DNA from: Elysia crispata | Lineage: Eukaryota; Mollusca; Gastropoda; Plakobranchidae | Reading direction: 5' to 3' | DNA: 64,000 nucleotides | Assembly: GCA_033675545.1 (NCBI GenBank) | Contig: JAWDGP010000284.1 | Coordinates: 154,001-218,000 of the forward strand | Shown here: piece after piece, positions 12,229 to 22,804 of the stretch | Layout of the letters: every line of letters begins with the position of its first letter | Numbering within the stretch: position 1 is the first letter of the stretch | Made by a program: the position numbers and the translations under genes | The notes under the pieces: generated by a model | Databases searched by the model: none | Told to the model about the DNA's origin: nothing | The model's input: only the letters and a program-made list of their open reading frames with translations

Positions 12229-15200
12229 CATAAGTATTATATTGGTTTTATGTTCAATGTGAATAATTGCCTATAAAGCATAAAACATTGGCCGAGATGA
12301 TTTGTTTATGGGGCAAAGTTTTGCCTAATGTGAACAGATCGAAACTAAATTTAATTAAGAATAACACCTTGCTCATTATTACTACTATTATAGACAGTTC
12401 CATAAGAATAGTAATTAGTATGAAATACAAAAGTTCCAAGTCTTGGTTAAGGATTTCAGATGAATCATTTTTAATTCTGAAACAACGAATTCAAATATTT
12501 ATCTTTTAAAAAAAAAAAACAACTCACAGACATAACAAACAGAAACATCAAATTGTTTAGCAGTCAATAAAAGTCTTTTGATAAATTCCTGCAAGTTCTG
12601 CCAGGATGATAGCATCAGTTGCATAACATTTCCTATCTCTCGCAGCTTCGTCATCCTGACAAAATTGCTTGTTCAAGTTGTTGCATTGACATTTCATAAA
12701 CCTTTGATCACCTGCAGTCTTTGTTCCCTACAGTTCATACGAGGGATCTCATCTGGTTTAAACTTTTAACAAAACCTGATCAATAGCATTTAGGCCAGCT
12801 GCTGTAAATTTCACTCTCAAAATTTCCTCACGGTAGCCGAGAGTGTCATTTAAGACAGCCACCAAAAAATATTTTGGAAAGGGTCCGCCAAGATCACAAG
12901 CAATGCAGCCATCTTTGGTTTAGTGACCAGTTTTCCATTTTTTTCACTTGTATAATCTTAAATTTTTGCTTAATGTGAACATTACCTAATCATTTTTCCT
13001 TATATAAACATTAGAAGATAATTCACATTGAACATAACACACACATACACATAAATATATAATATATATTGACAGTTTTGTACTAAGCAATGTTCTTTTA
13101 TCAAAACTCATTTGCTCCCTTTTTTTTTATAGTGTATAGTCACAATCTGATTTGACTTTTTCTTTTCTTTTCTTTTTTTTTTCCTTCTTTTGTTGGCATC
13201 CTTCTGTCTTGGGAGACTAGTTATTGCGATGCATCAATTAGTTTGTGGTTGAATCACATGACTTCCAAGTTCCATGGTTGTGTCGTCTGAGTCTGGAGTT
13301 TTAGGCTGTATGACTTAATATGCTGAAAGTTTTGAATAGAAAAGGTTATTACCTGGGTATTTTTTTTCTTTCATTTAAAACACAACTGGATAAAAGGGCA
13401 AGAAAAAAAATTGACTGAGAAAAAAAATTGACTGATAAGGCTTGGAAGCTATGAAGCTCTCTAAGCAACGTCATTCACATAACTTTTTTTTTTTAATGTT
13501 TCATCCTTCCATTATATCATAATCTCAAATTATCCCATCATTCACATGAAGTTTAAAATTTTATCAGTGAATGTACATCGTGAGTGGTACAGTATTTACT
13601 TTTTTTTTTTAAATGAAAGACGGACTTTTAATAAACTATTTGCACCCAGCTTTTAGTTAAATATTTCATTGATATGAGGTTAGATGTATATAACCATTAT
13701 TCCTTTTTTTCTATTTTTGGAAAAAGACATGAATATGTGCAAAGACAAATTTGTTACCATGTTATGTTGATTACATTACAAAGATTACAATAAAATATCT
13801 TGTACCCATTTTTCTCTCGTGAAGTCAATATTTTGACATATTTTGGTGTGACATGCATGTGTTTAAAATTTAATCTTTGAGTATAATGAGGTTGTTACTA
13901 ATGTTAGTGTTGCAAATGGTCGGAAGAAGTCATTTGGGAAACAACTGTGTGTAACACTTTTAATCAATTTTTAGTCACCTAATGGCAGCAACTATCTATC
14001 AGTTGTCTATGTTTAACAAGATTTTATCTCGTTTTCCAAGTTAGAGAAGCAATTGCTAATGACAACAATCTATAATACGCTCTGCTAAAATAACCTATCT
14101 ACACTTTCATTTTACTTGTCAAACAAACTACTCTGAAATTGACAGCATCAACACGACAGGTTGCACTTGCTGATAAAAAAAGTCGATAGTTTGATGTTAT
14201 GGAGACTTCAAGGCGGGCAGGTTGTGGAGTTGCACAATTGAGCCGGGCGATTTAAGTTTTGAATAATACATTTACTTCTAGTAGAACTGGTTCTCATTGG
14301 GATACATGTATAAAATAAATGAAATGAGGTTGTTATACCAATTGATTTGTATAGATGAGAGTCGTATGTGAAAGATTATAGGTAAGAACATCAAAGTATA
14401 GCCAATAAATCGAGGAAAAGCAGTTAATTGCTGAAAAAAAACCTCTGATATTTGAATAAACTGGCAAGTTTGAAATGACAAGCTAATTAGGACACATGGT
14501 GGTTCATAATTGTTGATGTTTGCTCCATAATTAAAAAAAAATAGAAAAGATTTGAACATAATTCTCTTATATGATTATATTTCGTTGCACATCGATTTAT
14601 GTACTTCTTGTGTAAAAAATTCCAGGTCCTATAATTGCTGTATGCTATGCAAAAATATTATAAGTGTGTGCAGCAGCACAATTAACTGGTTCTCTTTATT
14701 GAAAATTATACCTGGTAGATACATGTAGGGCCTACGTGTAATGCTTCTTTTACCTCAGTTTAATAATATAAAGGAAATAATTTAAATATGAGTTTGTTTA
14801 ATTTTGACTATTCAGCTCTTCACAGGATAAATTCTAGAGAGTCATTTGCTTTTGTAAGACTTTAAAGCGCATAATTTCAGAGTAAGCATTAACTAAAACT
14901 GTCACATAAAAGAATCATTTAATCAGAAACATAAAGCAGTGGTAATAATCAATGTGATGGTAGTAGCAGCAGTGATTTCAAAATTTGAGGAGGCAGACCA
15001 CTGGAACAGTTTTAAGTAAGAGAGTTTTAAGCAGTACAAAGCAGCGGTAAGGAATAGGCTTAACGTGAAAATGACCACAAATATGCTTCCCATTGTGGGA
15101 TTCGATCCATCGGCTTATAGATGCCTTGGAACACATTGTTATCATTATTAGATATTTAAGTGTCCTCCCGTTTCAATGGTTGTTTTTGGTGCGATTCGGA

Positions 15201-15317
15201 TCTTCCCAATTAAGTTTACAAGTCATTAAAGAGGTTCAGTAAAATTTTTCGCCATGAAGCTCTCCTTTAAAGAAGCGTAGTGGTGCATTGTATAACACTA
15301 TAATAAGCCACGCTCTC
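12225..15317. other. Intergenic DNA, no gene recognised
   Basis: AT-rich sequence with several T or A homopolymers. The minus strand of about 12570-12930 reads as protein-like stretches broken by stops, which may be decayed coding sequence, but I could not identify it. No other structure was seen. Confidence 0.45.
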
Positions 15318-15975
15318 TTAGGGAAGGGTCACACTGGGAGCGAAGAGAAACGAAGCGGGCAGGGAGAAGAGAAGCGATTTTTTCAAGTGGCCTAACCGAG
15401 AGCGAAGGACAGCGGGCGAATCAAAGCAGATCCATGCCGCACTTCTTGCACAAACTGTCATTTGATTTGACAATGAATAGGAAAAGACTAGCATTGCTGC
15501 TGCTTGTTGATGATGATTATCCGAAGAAAGAAAGAAAATTATGGGTGTATCCAATCAATCAAATGCGACAAGAACATGGAGAATTCCACCATTTGACTAG
15601 GAATTTTAATTGACGATGAAAGCAGATTTTACTTTCGAATGAGTTGTCATTCCTTTTTTCGTATGCACGAATTGATTGAGGATAAAATCAAAAGGACTAC
15701 AAACTTCAGAAAGCCAATCGCAACGACTGAGCGTCTTGCCGTAACTTTGACGTAGCTTGCTGACAATACGTGTGTAAACTGTGTGCACCAGACAAACTTG
15801 TATTGATAGAGCCTAGTGAACTGAGTGAAAGTGCAAGTGACATCCCGGCGATGCGAGCGAAGGAAAATGGTCCCATCTCTCGCGCCACGGATCGCTTTGC
15901 TGGCGATGTGGCCAGTCATCTCTTTATTATTGTATTTAATGTTCCCGCTTCGCTCCCAGTGTGGCCCTTCCCTTA
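15318..15975. mobile_element. Harbinger-like MITE, 652 bp, TTA target-site duplication
   Basis: The element occupies 15321-15972. Its ends are inverted repeats of about 25 bp: GGGAAGGGTCACACTGGGAG at 15321 and the complement of GGGAAGGGCCACACTGGGAG ending at 15972, continuing CGAAG on both sides, with a single mismatch. TTA directly flanks both ends (15318-15320 and 15973-15975). A 3-bp TWA duplication and GGG-starting termini are typical of PIF/Harbinger transposons. The interior is richer in G+C than its surroundings, with repeated GCGAA subterminal words. It holds only short overlapping ORFs and no transposase, so the copy is non-autonomous. Confidence 0.85.
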
Positions 15976-16510
15976 GAGTGACAAGGCACAGCTGGTGTCG
16001 ACGCATTTGCTTTTATTCATAAACATCATTTAATAGGAACAAAAAGATATATGCCGTGTTTAAACAAGCAAACATTCTTATACTTATAGTCATCAAGAAA
16101 TAAAAGGAAATTGTGCAATGCAAATGTGTGATATATTTTTTTTCAAGCATGAAATAACGTTTGAAAACAAGGGTTATAACTAGACCTCAGAGAGTCAGAG
16201 AGAAAGACCAAAAAAAAAAAAAAATATAATAAAACAATCAACAAATACCATAACAAACAAAGAAACAATAAAAAAAATAAAAGACCGTATTCGGAAGTTT
16301 ACACTTTAATAGCAATTAGTTTTGACAATATGTATTTGGTTAGGTGCATAGGAAAAAGAAGAAAAAAAGTTAATTGTAATACCGGTAGTTGAAAAAAACA
16401 TGGTACAGAAGTATTCGAATTCGATGTAGCTAGCAAAAACAATAGCAGTTGACGTAGATTGATGCAGTATTAATAGTAATAGTCCCAGGTTGTAACAACA
16501 GCATCAGCAT
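15976..16510. other. A-rich intergenic DNA
   Basis: Adenine-rich sequence with poly(A) tracts near 16207-16285. No gene or repeat family was identified. Confidence 0.5.
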
Positions 16511-16513
16511 AGC

Positions 16514-16572
<59 letters not shown>

Positions 16573-16630
16573 CAGCAGCAGCAGCAGCAGCAGTAATAGT
16601 AGTACTAGAAGTAGCAGTAGCAGTAATAGT
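16511..16630. repeat. (AGT)n/(AGC)n trinucleotide microsatellite
   Basis: About 19 AGT units, then about 7 AGC units, then a mixed AGT/AAT/AGC tail. On the minus strand this gives the poly-Thr/poly-Ala reading that follows the histone fragment and is not a real protein. It abuts the 3' end of the H3 relic. Confidence 0.95.
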
Positions 16631-16643
16631 ATTAAAATACTTA

Positions 16644-16868
16644 GCAGAGCTCTGGAACCGCAGGTCGGTCTTAAAATCCTGAGCGATCTCGCTCACCAGA
16701 GAGGAAACTTGCGGATGAGAAGCTCGGTGTTTTCCTGGTCACGACGAATTTCTCTTGGTGTTTTCTCTTGGTGTCACGGCTCTGGGCCTGAACGGTGAGG
16801 TTTCTCCACAGTTCACACCCCCGATGGCCGGCGGGGACTCTAGCGGCTTTAGTGGCCAGCTGCACTTG
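16644..16868 (-). pseudogene. Histone H3 fragment, frameshifted
   Basis: Read on the minus strand this segment begins with QLATKAAR and ends with SEIAQDFKTDLRFQSSA, two unmistakable histone H3 stretches (roughly residues 19-26 and 71-88 of the mature protein). The bases between them still follow the H3 coding order but fall in different frames, so several small indels have destroyed the gene. The N-terminal tail start and the C-terminal third of the histone fold are missing. It is bounded by the AGT/AGC microsatellite on one side and the ~810-bp repeat family on the other. Whether it arrived as a DNA fragment of a histone cluster or through a transcript cannot be told. Confidence 0.9.
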
Positions 16869-17105
16869 GAAAACTGGCTAGAAAAAAGAGCAGTATTTGA
16901 GTTGAGTAAAAGATGAGAATAAGTGTGTAATGGTAAAGAAGAAATGGGCAATATCAAGTGAAAAACAAGAAAGATAAAAAAAAGGGGCCAATTTATGCAC
17001 GGGGTTGAAAAGCATAGAGTCAAAGAACAACCTGCATAAAAACTGGTAGTTCTGAAGAACTTGAATACCAGAAATAGCTATAGACAAAGGGTGCAATTTG
17101 ATGTG
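16867..17105. repeat. Copy A (head part) of the ~810-bp repeat family
   Basis: Begins GGAAAACTGGCTAGAAAAAA and ends near CAATTTGAT. The same head occurs at 18471 (shortened) and 19279 (full). Shared landmarks include GTGTAATGGTAAAGA, TATCAAGTGAAAAACAAGAA, TTTATGCACG.GGT.GAAAAGCATAGA and AGATAGCTATAGACA or its close variants. Confidence 0.85.
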
Positions 17106-17210
17106 TGTATGATAAAGAGAATGAAATAAAGCTAAATGGTAAAAGATTATATTCAGATTTATTCTTTAAGAAAAAAAGAAATATTGACAGAGGAAAAACA
17201 CACAGAAAGA

Positions 17211-17215
17211 GAGAT

Positions 17216-17286
<71 letters not shown>

Positions 17287-17314
17287 GACAGAGAAAGAGA
17301 GAGAGAGAGAAAGC

Positions 17315-17386
<72 letters not shown>
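17211..17386. repeat. (GA)n microsatellite block
   Basis: Two long GA arrays (about 17220-17280 and 17321-17385) separated by a region with a duplicated AAGCGAGACAGAGA motif. It lies inside the ~810-bp repeat island and interrupts copy A. The Arg-Glu or Ser-Leu ORFs read across it are artefacts. Confidence 0.97.
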
Positions 17387-17387
<1 letters not shown>

Positions 17388-17770
17388 GAAGAAGGAAGTT
17401 ATTGAGATAACCCAAATTTCTGGACATCAACTCATCATGCGCGGACATAAGTTGAAATAAATCTTTAGAGATTGGACTGATTATTCGAAAGAGATCTAGA
17501 TCTAGATAAAAATAAAAAATCTGGGACGGGCTAAGAAGATAACAGTTATTTTAAAATGTGAGGAGAGAGATATAAGCAGGTACAAGGCTACTAACGCAAC
17601 TGGCATGGCACTCCATGATGGCTACTTAGAAAAAAAAAAAAAAAAGAAAAAGAAAAATGGATTTTAAGATAATTTCTCAAAACAAAACAAAAATATATAT
17701 ATATAAATAAACAATCTTTATTATTTCTAGCTAGATAACCTTTTTTCGATTCATAAATAAATTTTAAAAA

Positions 17771-18589
17771 AAATCAACTGCCCGGAGATTCGAATCCCGG
17801 GACTCTTGGTCAATGCCAAAGGACCTCACACATTCCGCCCGAACGTACACTGGCTGGCGCTTTAACAATTTTCAAAAAGTTCTAAAACTTTTGTAGCCTT
17901 TTGTTTACACGGAAGTAACTGTTGGAATGTAAAATTTCCGACATCTCACGTAAAGAATCGATTAAAAGAAAAATCCTACACAATGCGTCTTTCATGTATA
18001 TTTTTGTCCTAAATGATATTAAATAATGTAATAAAGTTGTTGACTTTTCTTAGATCTTATTTGAAGTGATGGAATAATTAAATAATTTTAATTCTATGCT
18101 TTGAATGATTTTACTATACAAAGACAATTACCTGTCCGACCAATTTACTCGGAGTTGCAGCCTCTAGGAACGGACGGCGGGTAAGAAAGTCAACAAAAGA
18201 ATACTTTATTCCATTCATATACGCTCATATCATGGATCGATACTCCTTGTTTTTTTTTTATCCCCTACCGGTAGAAAATATAAAGAATAGAGGCATCATC
18301 ATTGAATGTTAAGCATGTGTCGGCTGCCATAAAAAATAAAAGATAATAATAATAAAATAAAATAAAAAAACAAGCGATGAAATAACAAAACAATTGATGT
18401 GAGAGAGGCATCTAACGTAGTAAATAGGTGTAAAGATATAATAGAAAGATCCCATATAAGGCTTTACTAGGAAAACTGGCTAGAAAAAAGGGCGCTTACG
18501 TTGAGTATATAAAAAAAAGATAAGAATAAGTGTGTAATGGTAAAGAGAACTGGTCAATATCAAGTGAAAAACAAGAAAGATCAGAGAGA
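17771..18589. repeat. ~810-bp tandem repeat, body copy 1 plus head copy B
   Basis: Starts at ACTGCCCGGAGATTCGAATC and runs to the next equivalent point near 18590. Landmarks shared with the next copy are GTAAAATTTCCGACA, CTCACGTAAAGAATCGATTA, CATATACGCTCATAT.ATGGA, CCCCTACCGGT, AATAGAGGCA.CATCATT and GGCTTTACTAGGAAAACTGG. Equivalent landmarks are 806-816 bp apart. The tRNA-like motif is at its left end. The head at 18471-18590 is shortened compared with heads A and C. Confidence 0.9.
17776..17842 (-). other. tRNA-like (B-box containing) motif, copy 1
   Basis: On the minus strand a GGTCCTTTGGCATTGACC hairpin-like stretch is followed by CCGGGATTCGAATCTCCGG, which folds as a T-arm with a TTCGAAT loop and contains a near-consensus RNA polymerase III B box. 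A TGGC-type A box can be read upstream in the sister copy. Acceptor ends do not pair, so this is at best a tRNA-derived relic such as a SINE head. Confidence 0.35.
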
Positions 18590-19510
18590 AATTGACTGCC
18601 CCGTACTTCGAACCCCGAGACTCTTGGTCCTTGCCAACGGACCTTATGCATTCTGCCACAACAATTTTCAATCCCTTCGAAAATCTTTTGTGGCTTTTCG
18701 TTTACATAGAGATAACTGTTGCAATGTAAAATTTCCGACAGCTCACGTAAAGAATCGATTAAAAGAAAAAAAACATACAAAGTTCGTCTCTTAAGTATGT
18801 TTATGTTCTAAACCATATTAAATAACGCAAGACCGTTCTTGACTATTCTGAGATTTGTTTTTGAAGCTTTGAAACTACTAAAAAAAATTTAATCCTATGC
18901 TATGACTGATTTTACTGAACAAAGACAATAACCTGTATTACCAATGTTACTCGTTTTATGTATGCAAGTTGCAGACACTAGGGGTAGATGGTGGGAAAGT
19001 AAGTCAACTGAACAAAAAATTATTCCCTACATATACGCTCATATTATGGATCGATATTCGTTATTTTTTTTTTTTAAATCCCCTACCGGTGGAAATACAT
19101 AGAATAGAGGCACCATCATTAAAAATTAATGTGCAACATACGTCGGCCGTCATAAAATTAAAAGACAATGAAAGAAAAGTGATGAAATTAAAAAAAAACA
19201 CACATGATTTTAAAGAGGCATCTAATTAGAAAAAAGGCGTAAAGATATAACAGAAAGACCACATGTAAGGCTTTACTAGGAAAACTGGCTAGAAAAAAGG
19301 GCGGTGACGTGGAGCATGGAGAATGATTGTATTAAGGTTTACTGGTAAAGAAGCGCTGGTCAATAATGATGAAAAGACGAGAAAGTTCAAAAGGGGATAT
19401 TTTATGCACGTGGTAGAAAAGCATAGAAATAAAGAACAATCAGCATGAATTCTCGTAGTTTGGAAAAGACAGAATACTAGAGATAGCTATAGACAGAGCG
19501 TACAATTTGA
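18590..19510. repeat. ~810-bp tandem repeat, body copy 2 plus head copy C
   Basis: Second full body (18590-19278) followed by a full-length third head (19279-19508) that ends at CAATTTGAT. The 59-bp minisatellite follows almost directly. Divergence from copy 1 is clear but moderate, with substitutions and small indels throughout. Confidence 0.9.
18593..18662 (-). other. tRNA-like motif, copy 2
   Basis: Minus-strand TGGCAGAATG (A-box-like) is followed by GGTCCGTTGGCAAGGACC, a perfect 5-bp stem around an 8-base loop, and then GGGGTTCGAAG (B-box-like). This is the homologue of the motif at 17776-17842. The T-arm here is less well paired. Confidence 0.35.
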
Positions 19511-19519
19511 TCTAATTCT

Positions 19520-20470
19520 AGAGATAAAAACTGTAGAATTAGATATTTAGAACTAGAATTAGATTCCCCTGCTTTCATATTGTTTTTATGCTATTTATAG
19601 ATATCGAAACAGTAAAATTCGATTCTCCGGCGGCCTTATTTAAATGGTGCTATTTACAGAGATGAAAAAATTAGATATGGATTCCTGGGCGGCCATATTG
19701 AATATATGCTATTTATAGAGATCGAAACAGTAGAATTCGATTCACCGGCGGCCTTATTGAAGTTATGCTATTTATAGGTACGGAAAAGTTAAAATTCGAT
19801 TCCCTGGCGGCCATATTCAAAGTATGCTATTAATAGAGATATAAACACTAGAATTTGATTCCACAGCGGTCATATTTAAATTACGCTATTTGAAGGAATC
19901 GAAACACTAAAATTCGATTTCCAGGCGTCCATATTGAAATAATACTATTTATAGAGATTGAATAGCAGAACTCGATTCCACGGCGACAATATCAAAATTA
20001 TGCTTTTTATGGAGATCGAAACAGTAGAGTTCGATTCCACGGCGACCATATTGAAATTATGCGTTTTATAGAGAAGGAAAAAATCGAATTTGATTCCCCG
20101 GCGGTCATCTTGAAATTATGCTGTTTATAGTCATGGAATAGTTAACATTCGATTCCACAGCGGCCACATTGAAAGTATGCTAGTAACACGGATCGAAACA
20201 CTAAAATTCGATTCCCGGGTGTCCATATTGATATAAAGCTCTTTTTGGATATGGAAAAAAATAGAATTAGATTCCTTAGCGGCCATATTCAAATTATGCT
20301 ATCCATAGGGATCGGAAAGTTAGAATTCGTATCTCCTGCAGCCATATGAAAACTATGCTATTTTTGGAGCTGGAATTAGTAGAAATTGAATTCCCGGAGG
20401 TCATATTGAAATTAGGCTATTTTTAGAGCTATTTTTAGAGCTGGAATTAGTACAGTTCGATTCCCCGGCG
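19520..20470. repeat. 59-bp minisatellite, about 15 units
   Basis: Units start at GATTCC-type words at 19562, 19621, 19680, 19739, 19798, 19857, 19916, 19974, 20033, 20092, 20151, 20210, 20270, 20329 and 20388, with a partial unit at 20459. The spacing is 59 bp in nearly every case. The consensus order is GATTCCCCGGCGGCCATATT, then GAAATTATGCTATTTATAGA, then GATCGAAACAGTAGAATTC. Units are strongly diverged from one another. Unit 15 carries a 12-bp internal duplication. A degenerate half unit precedes the first at about 19520. No coding potential is seen. Confidence 0.95.
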
Positions 20471-21449
20471 TTACACAGGCGGCACACATCTAAGTCATAT
20501 CGAGTTGATAGGACAAGTACTGTATTGATGATTGTTCATTTTGAATCATGGAAGATAACTGCTACTTTTATAATTATTCGCAGGATATAATATTAATAAG
20601 AAGGACTAATGGTTCGTCACTTGTTCTATAGATTAAAAGTTCTATTACAGAACTTTAGTTGATCCGATATATAAAGATTGGTCTAGGTACCCTATGTTTA
20701 TGTAAACTAACAGAGCAGAAATATAACGGTAAGATAACTGTTGTCGCCCATATTATCTGTTTGCACAATTATAGGGGTAACTTACGTTAGTTGGTAGTGT
20801 AAAGCATTTTGTTATTGGAATGGACGCTAATTTAGGTGCACATTATGATTTAAGTTTGATAGCGGTTGTAATCATCTTACCAGATGAGTAATTTTGGATC
20901 ACACTATTGAGGGTCTAACTGCTCAACATATATATAGTATACATGCATTTGTATGGGATTGCGTGTTTTACTCGGTGGTTTGTAATTTTCTTTCAGCGGC
21001 AGTATGAGAGCAACTGCTTGGGTTTTGATTTTCGATTTTAATTTTAGTTCTTCTTATTATTTTGGGATTTTAATTTCCGTTTTAATTTGGGATTTTAGTT
21101 TCTAATTTTGTTCCTGTTTCAGTTGAAGTGTTAGTTTTCTTTGGATTTAGTTCCAGACTGGTTTTGTATTTAAATTTGTTTTGTCGACTGAAATAAATGA
21201 AAGGATAAGAACTTACTTCAGTAAAGTTTTTATTTCCTGCACACTAACTGACGTGTCTTACTACTAGCCACATTACTCATTAGTTTGTCATACCTAGTAG
21301 CTTACTTTAGAGTTCGCTAAGTTTACCATGAAAAGAAAACAACTTCTGGCGTTGTTGGACAACTCACACTTTTATACATACATAGAACATTTCATAATTT
21401 ATCACACTGAACCTGTAGAGAGGAAAGAGACTTTATTAATTGGAGAGTA

Positions 21450-21453
<4 letters not shown>
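20471..21453. other. Intergenic DNA with a possible LTR-like segment
   Basis: The segment ending GCCACA at 21272 has an AATAAA at about 21192, some 80 bases before that end, and T-rich GATTTTAATTTT repeats upstream. This architecture resembles an LTR, but no matching TG-start with a target duplication could be fixed. Nothing else was recognised. Confidence 0.3.

Positions 21454-21485
<32 letters not shown>
21452..21485. repeat. (TA)n microsatellite
   Basis: About 16 TA units in plain intergenic sequence. Confidence 0.95.
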
Positions 21486-21488
<3 letters not shown>

Positions 21489-22804
21489 AGTAGATAATCT
21501 ATGTAAATAAAATACAATAGCCCTTTTTTTATTCTATCACATTAAAATATAAATTCAGTGAAAACCATAAAGTACACTGATTAAAAATAAAGCTATAGAA
21601 ATGACAACTTCATCTCGCTTACCTGCGATCACATAGCTAGAAGCTGCAAGATAAAGCCATCCAGATTGTGAATGGAGTCAGCCAAAACGCTTATATTTCT
21701 ATATCTGTTGGTCTCAGGATAATATAAAATATCAAGTAAATCAATCAACCAGGTGCCATGCTCTTTAGCCTAGGTGATCATGACCTTTCATTGCATATCT
21801 ACCCCTTGTCATTTTCAGTGCTTCTCTCACTCTTCCTACTTTGAGCCACTTTGTTAGTCCATCCAACATCTGTTCATGCTGTTTTCCTCTGTTGACCAAG
21901 TAAAAGAGGTTGAAATTTCTAAGTAAAAAGTCTTTGAAAGAAATAAAAAAAACAAAACATATTAAATGGGAACACTGAAGTCAATTTAACAAAAATCAAT
22001 TAATCCAACCTCTTTATAAGACAAGGGATCTAAATTACGTGAATTCAGTTGCAATAGTTACATTCCACTTTCAAAATCACACATGAGGGTTATTTTTACT
22101 GACATGAAGTAAGACTAAGATATGCCAAAAAAAAAAAAAAAAAAAACAGGTTAGAAAAAAATTAGCAGGTGTGGAAAAGGATCTGGTCAAAAGATGGCAG
22201 AATCTTGAAAGTATTCCTTGATAAAAATAACAGTCAGAGTTTTGGGTACCTATGGAACAGAATGGTGGAGACAAAAGCACTGGACAAGATTTTTTTTTTC
22301 TGCAATTCCTACCAACTCTTGGAAAATATAAATTACCGGTACTGTGCATTGTTGCATAATGATAACTTTTTTTCATATGGAAAACTTCAGAGGTTGAGGG
22401 GTAAGCAAAGATAGAATTTCTGGAAGAAAGAAGACTCAATGATAGAGCCATCATTGCTAATAACTTCTATGTTATTAACAACAAAGAGGAGGGATTTATT
22501 TAATTTTTAGTTATTTATTTTTTTGTGAAGGAACGTGCTATAAAGTCAGCTAAACACACTTTGTCATGGAAGTGAGCTATTTAAAATATAAACAAAAGTG
22601 TATTTATTAATTTATGCAATCAATTTTTTTTAGCCCCCCCAAAAAAACAATTTATCTATCTTGAGAGGGTAGCCCTTGGGACAGCAGGATTTGAGAATTA
22701 TGTTGAACCAAACCCCAATAGAGTAAAAGGCAGGCGTCAGAAAACTGTGCCACTCAACAAGCTTGAGACATGAGTGTTGATCAAGACACACAATCCATTC
22801 ATCT
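21486..22804. other. Intergenic DNA, nothing identified
   Basis: AT-rich sequence with A-rich tracts near 22127-22146 and a C run followed by A residues near 22637-22650. The overlapping ORFs at 22077-22454 on both strands resemble no known protein. Confidence 0.45.

Noticed and set aside
15606..16022. Overlapping ORFs of 60-119 codons on both strands
   Set aside because: They lie inside or overlap the Harbinger-like MITE, overlap one another, and resemble no transposase.
16430..16696. 88-codon minus-strand ORF with poly-Ala and poly-Thr
   Set aside because: Only its first ~18 residues are real homology (histone H3 relic); the rest is the AGT/AGC microsatellite.
17020..17448. Arg-Glu and Ser-Leu repeat ORFs across (GA)n arrays, here and at 29.6-29.9, 45.6-45.9, 48.0-49.0, 49.8-50.4 and 50.5-50.7 kb
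   Set aside because: All are mechanical translations of dinucleotide microsatellites; they are open because GAGAGA has no stop in any frame.
19520..20470. Resemblance of the 59-bp array to a CRISPR-like repeat array
   Set aside because: Units are contiguous with no unique spacers, vary along their whole length, and the host DNA is eukaryotic.
20743..21272. Possible second LTR ending GCCACA with an AATAAA about 80 bases upstream
   Set aside because: No start with matching inverted ends or target duplication could be fixed, so it is mentioned only as a possibility.
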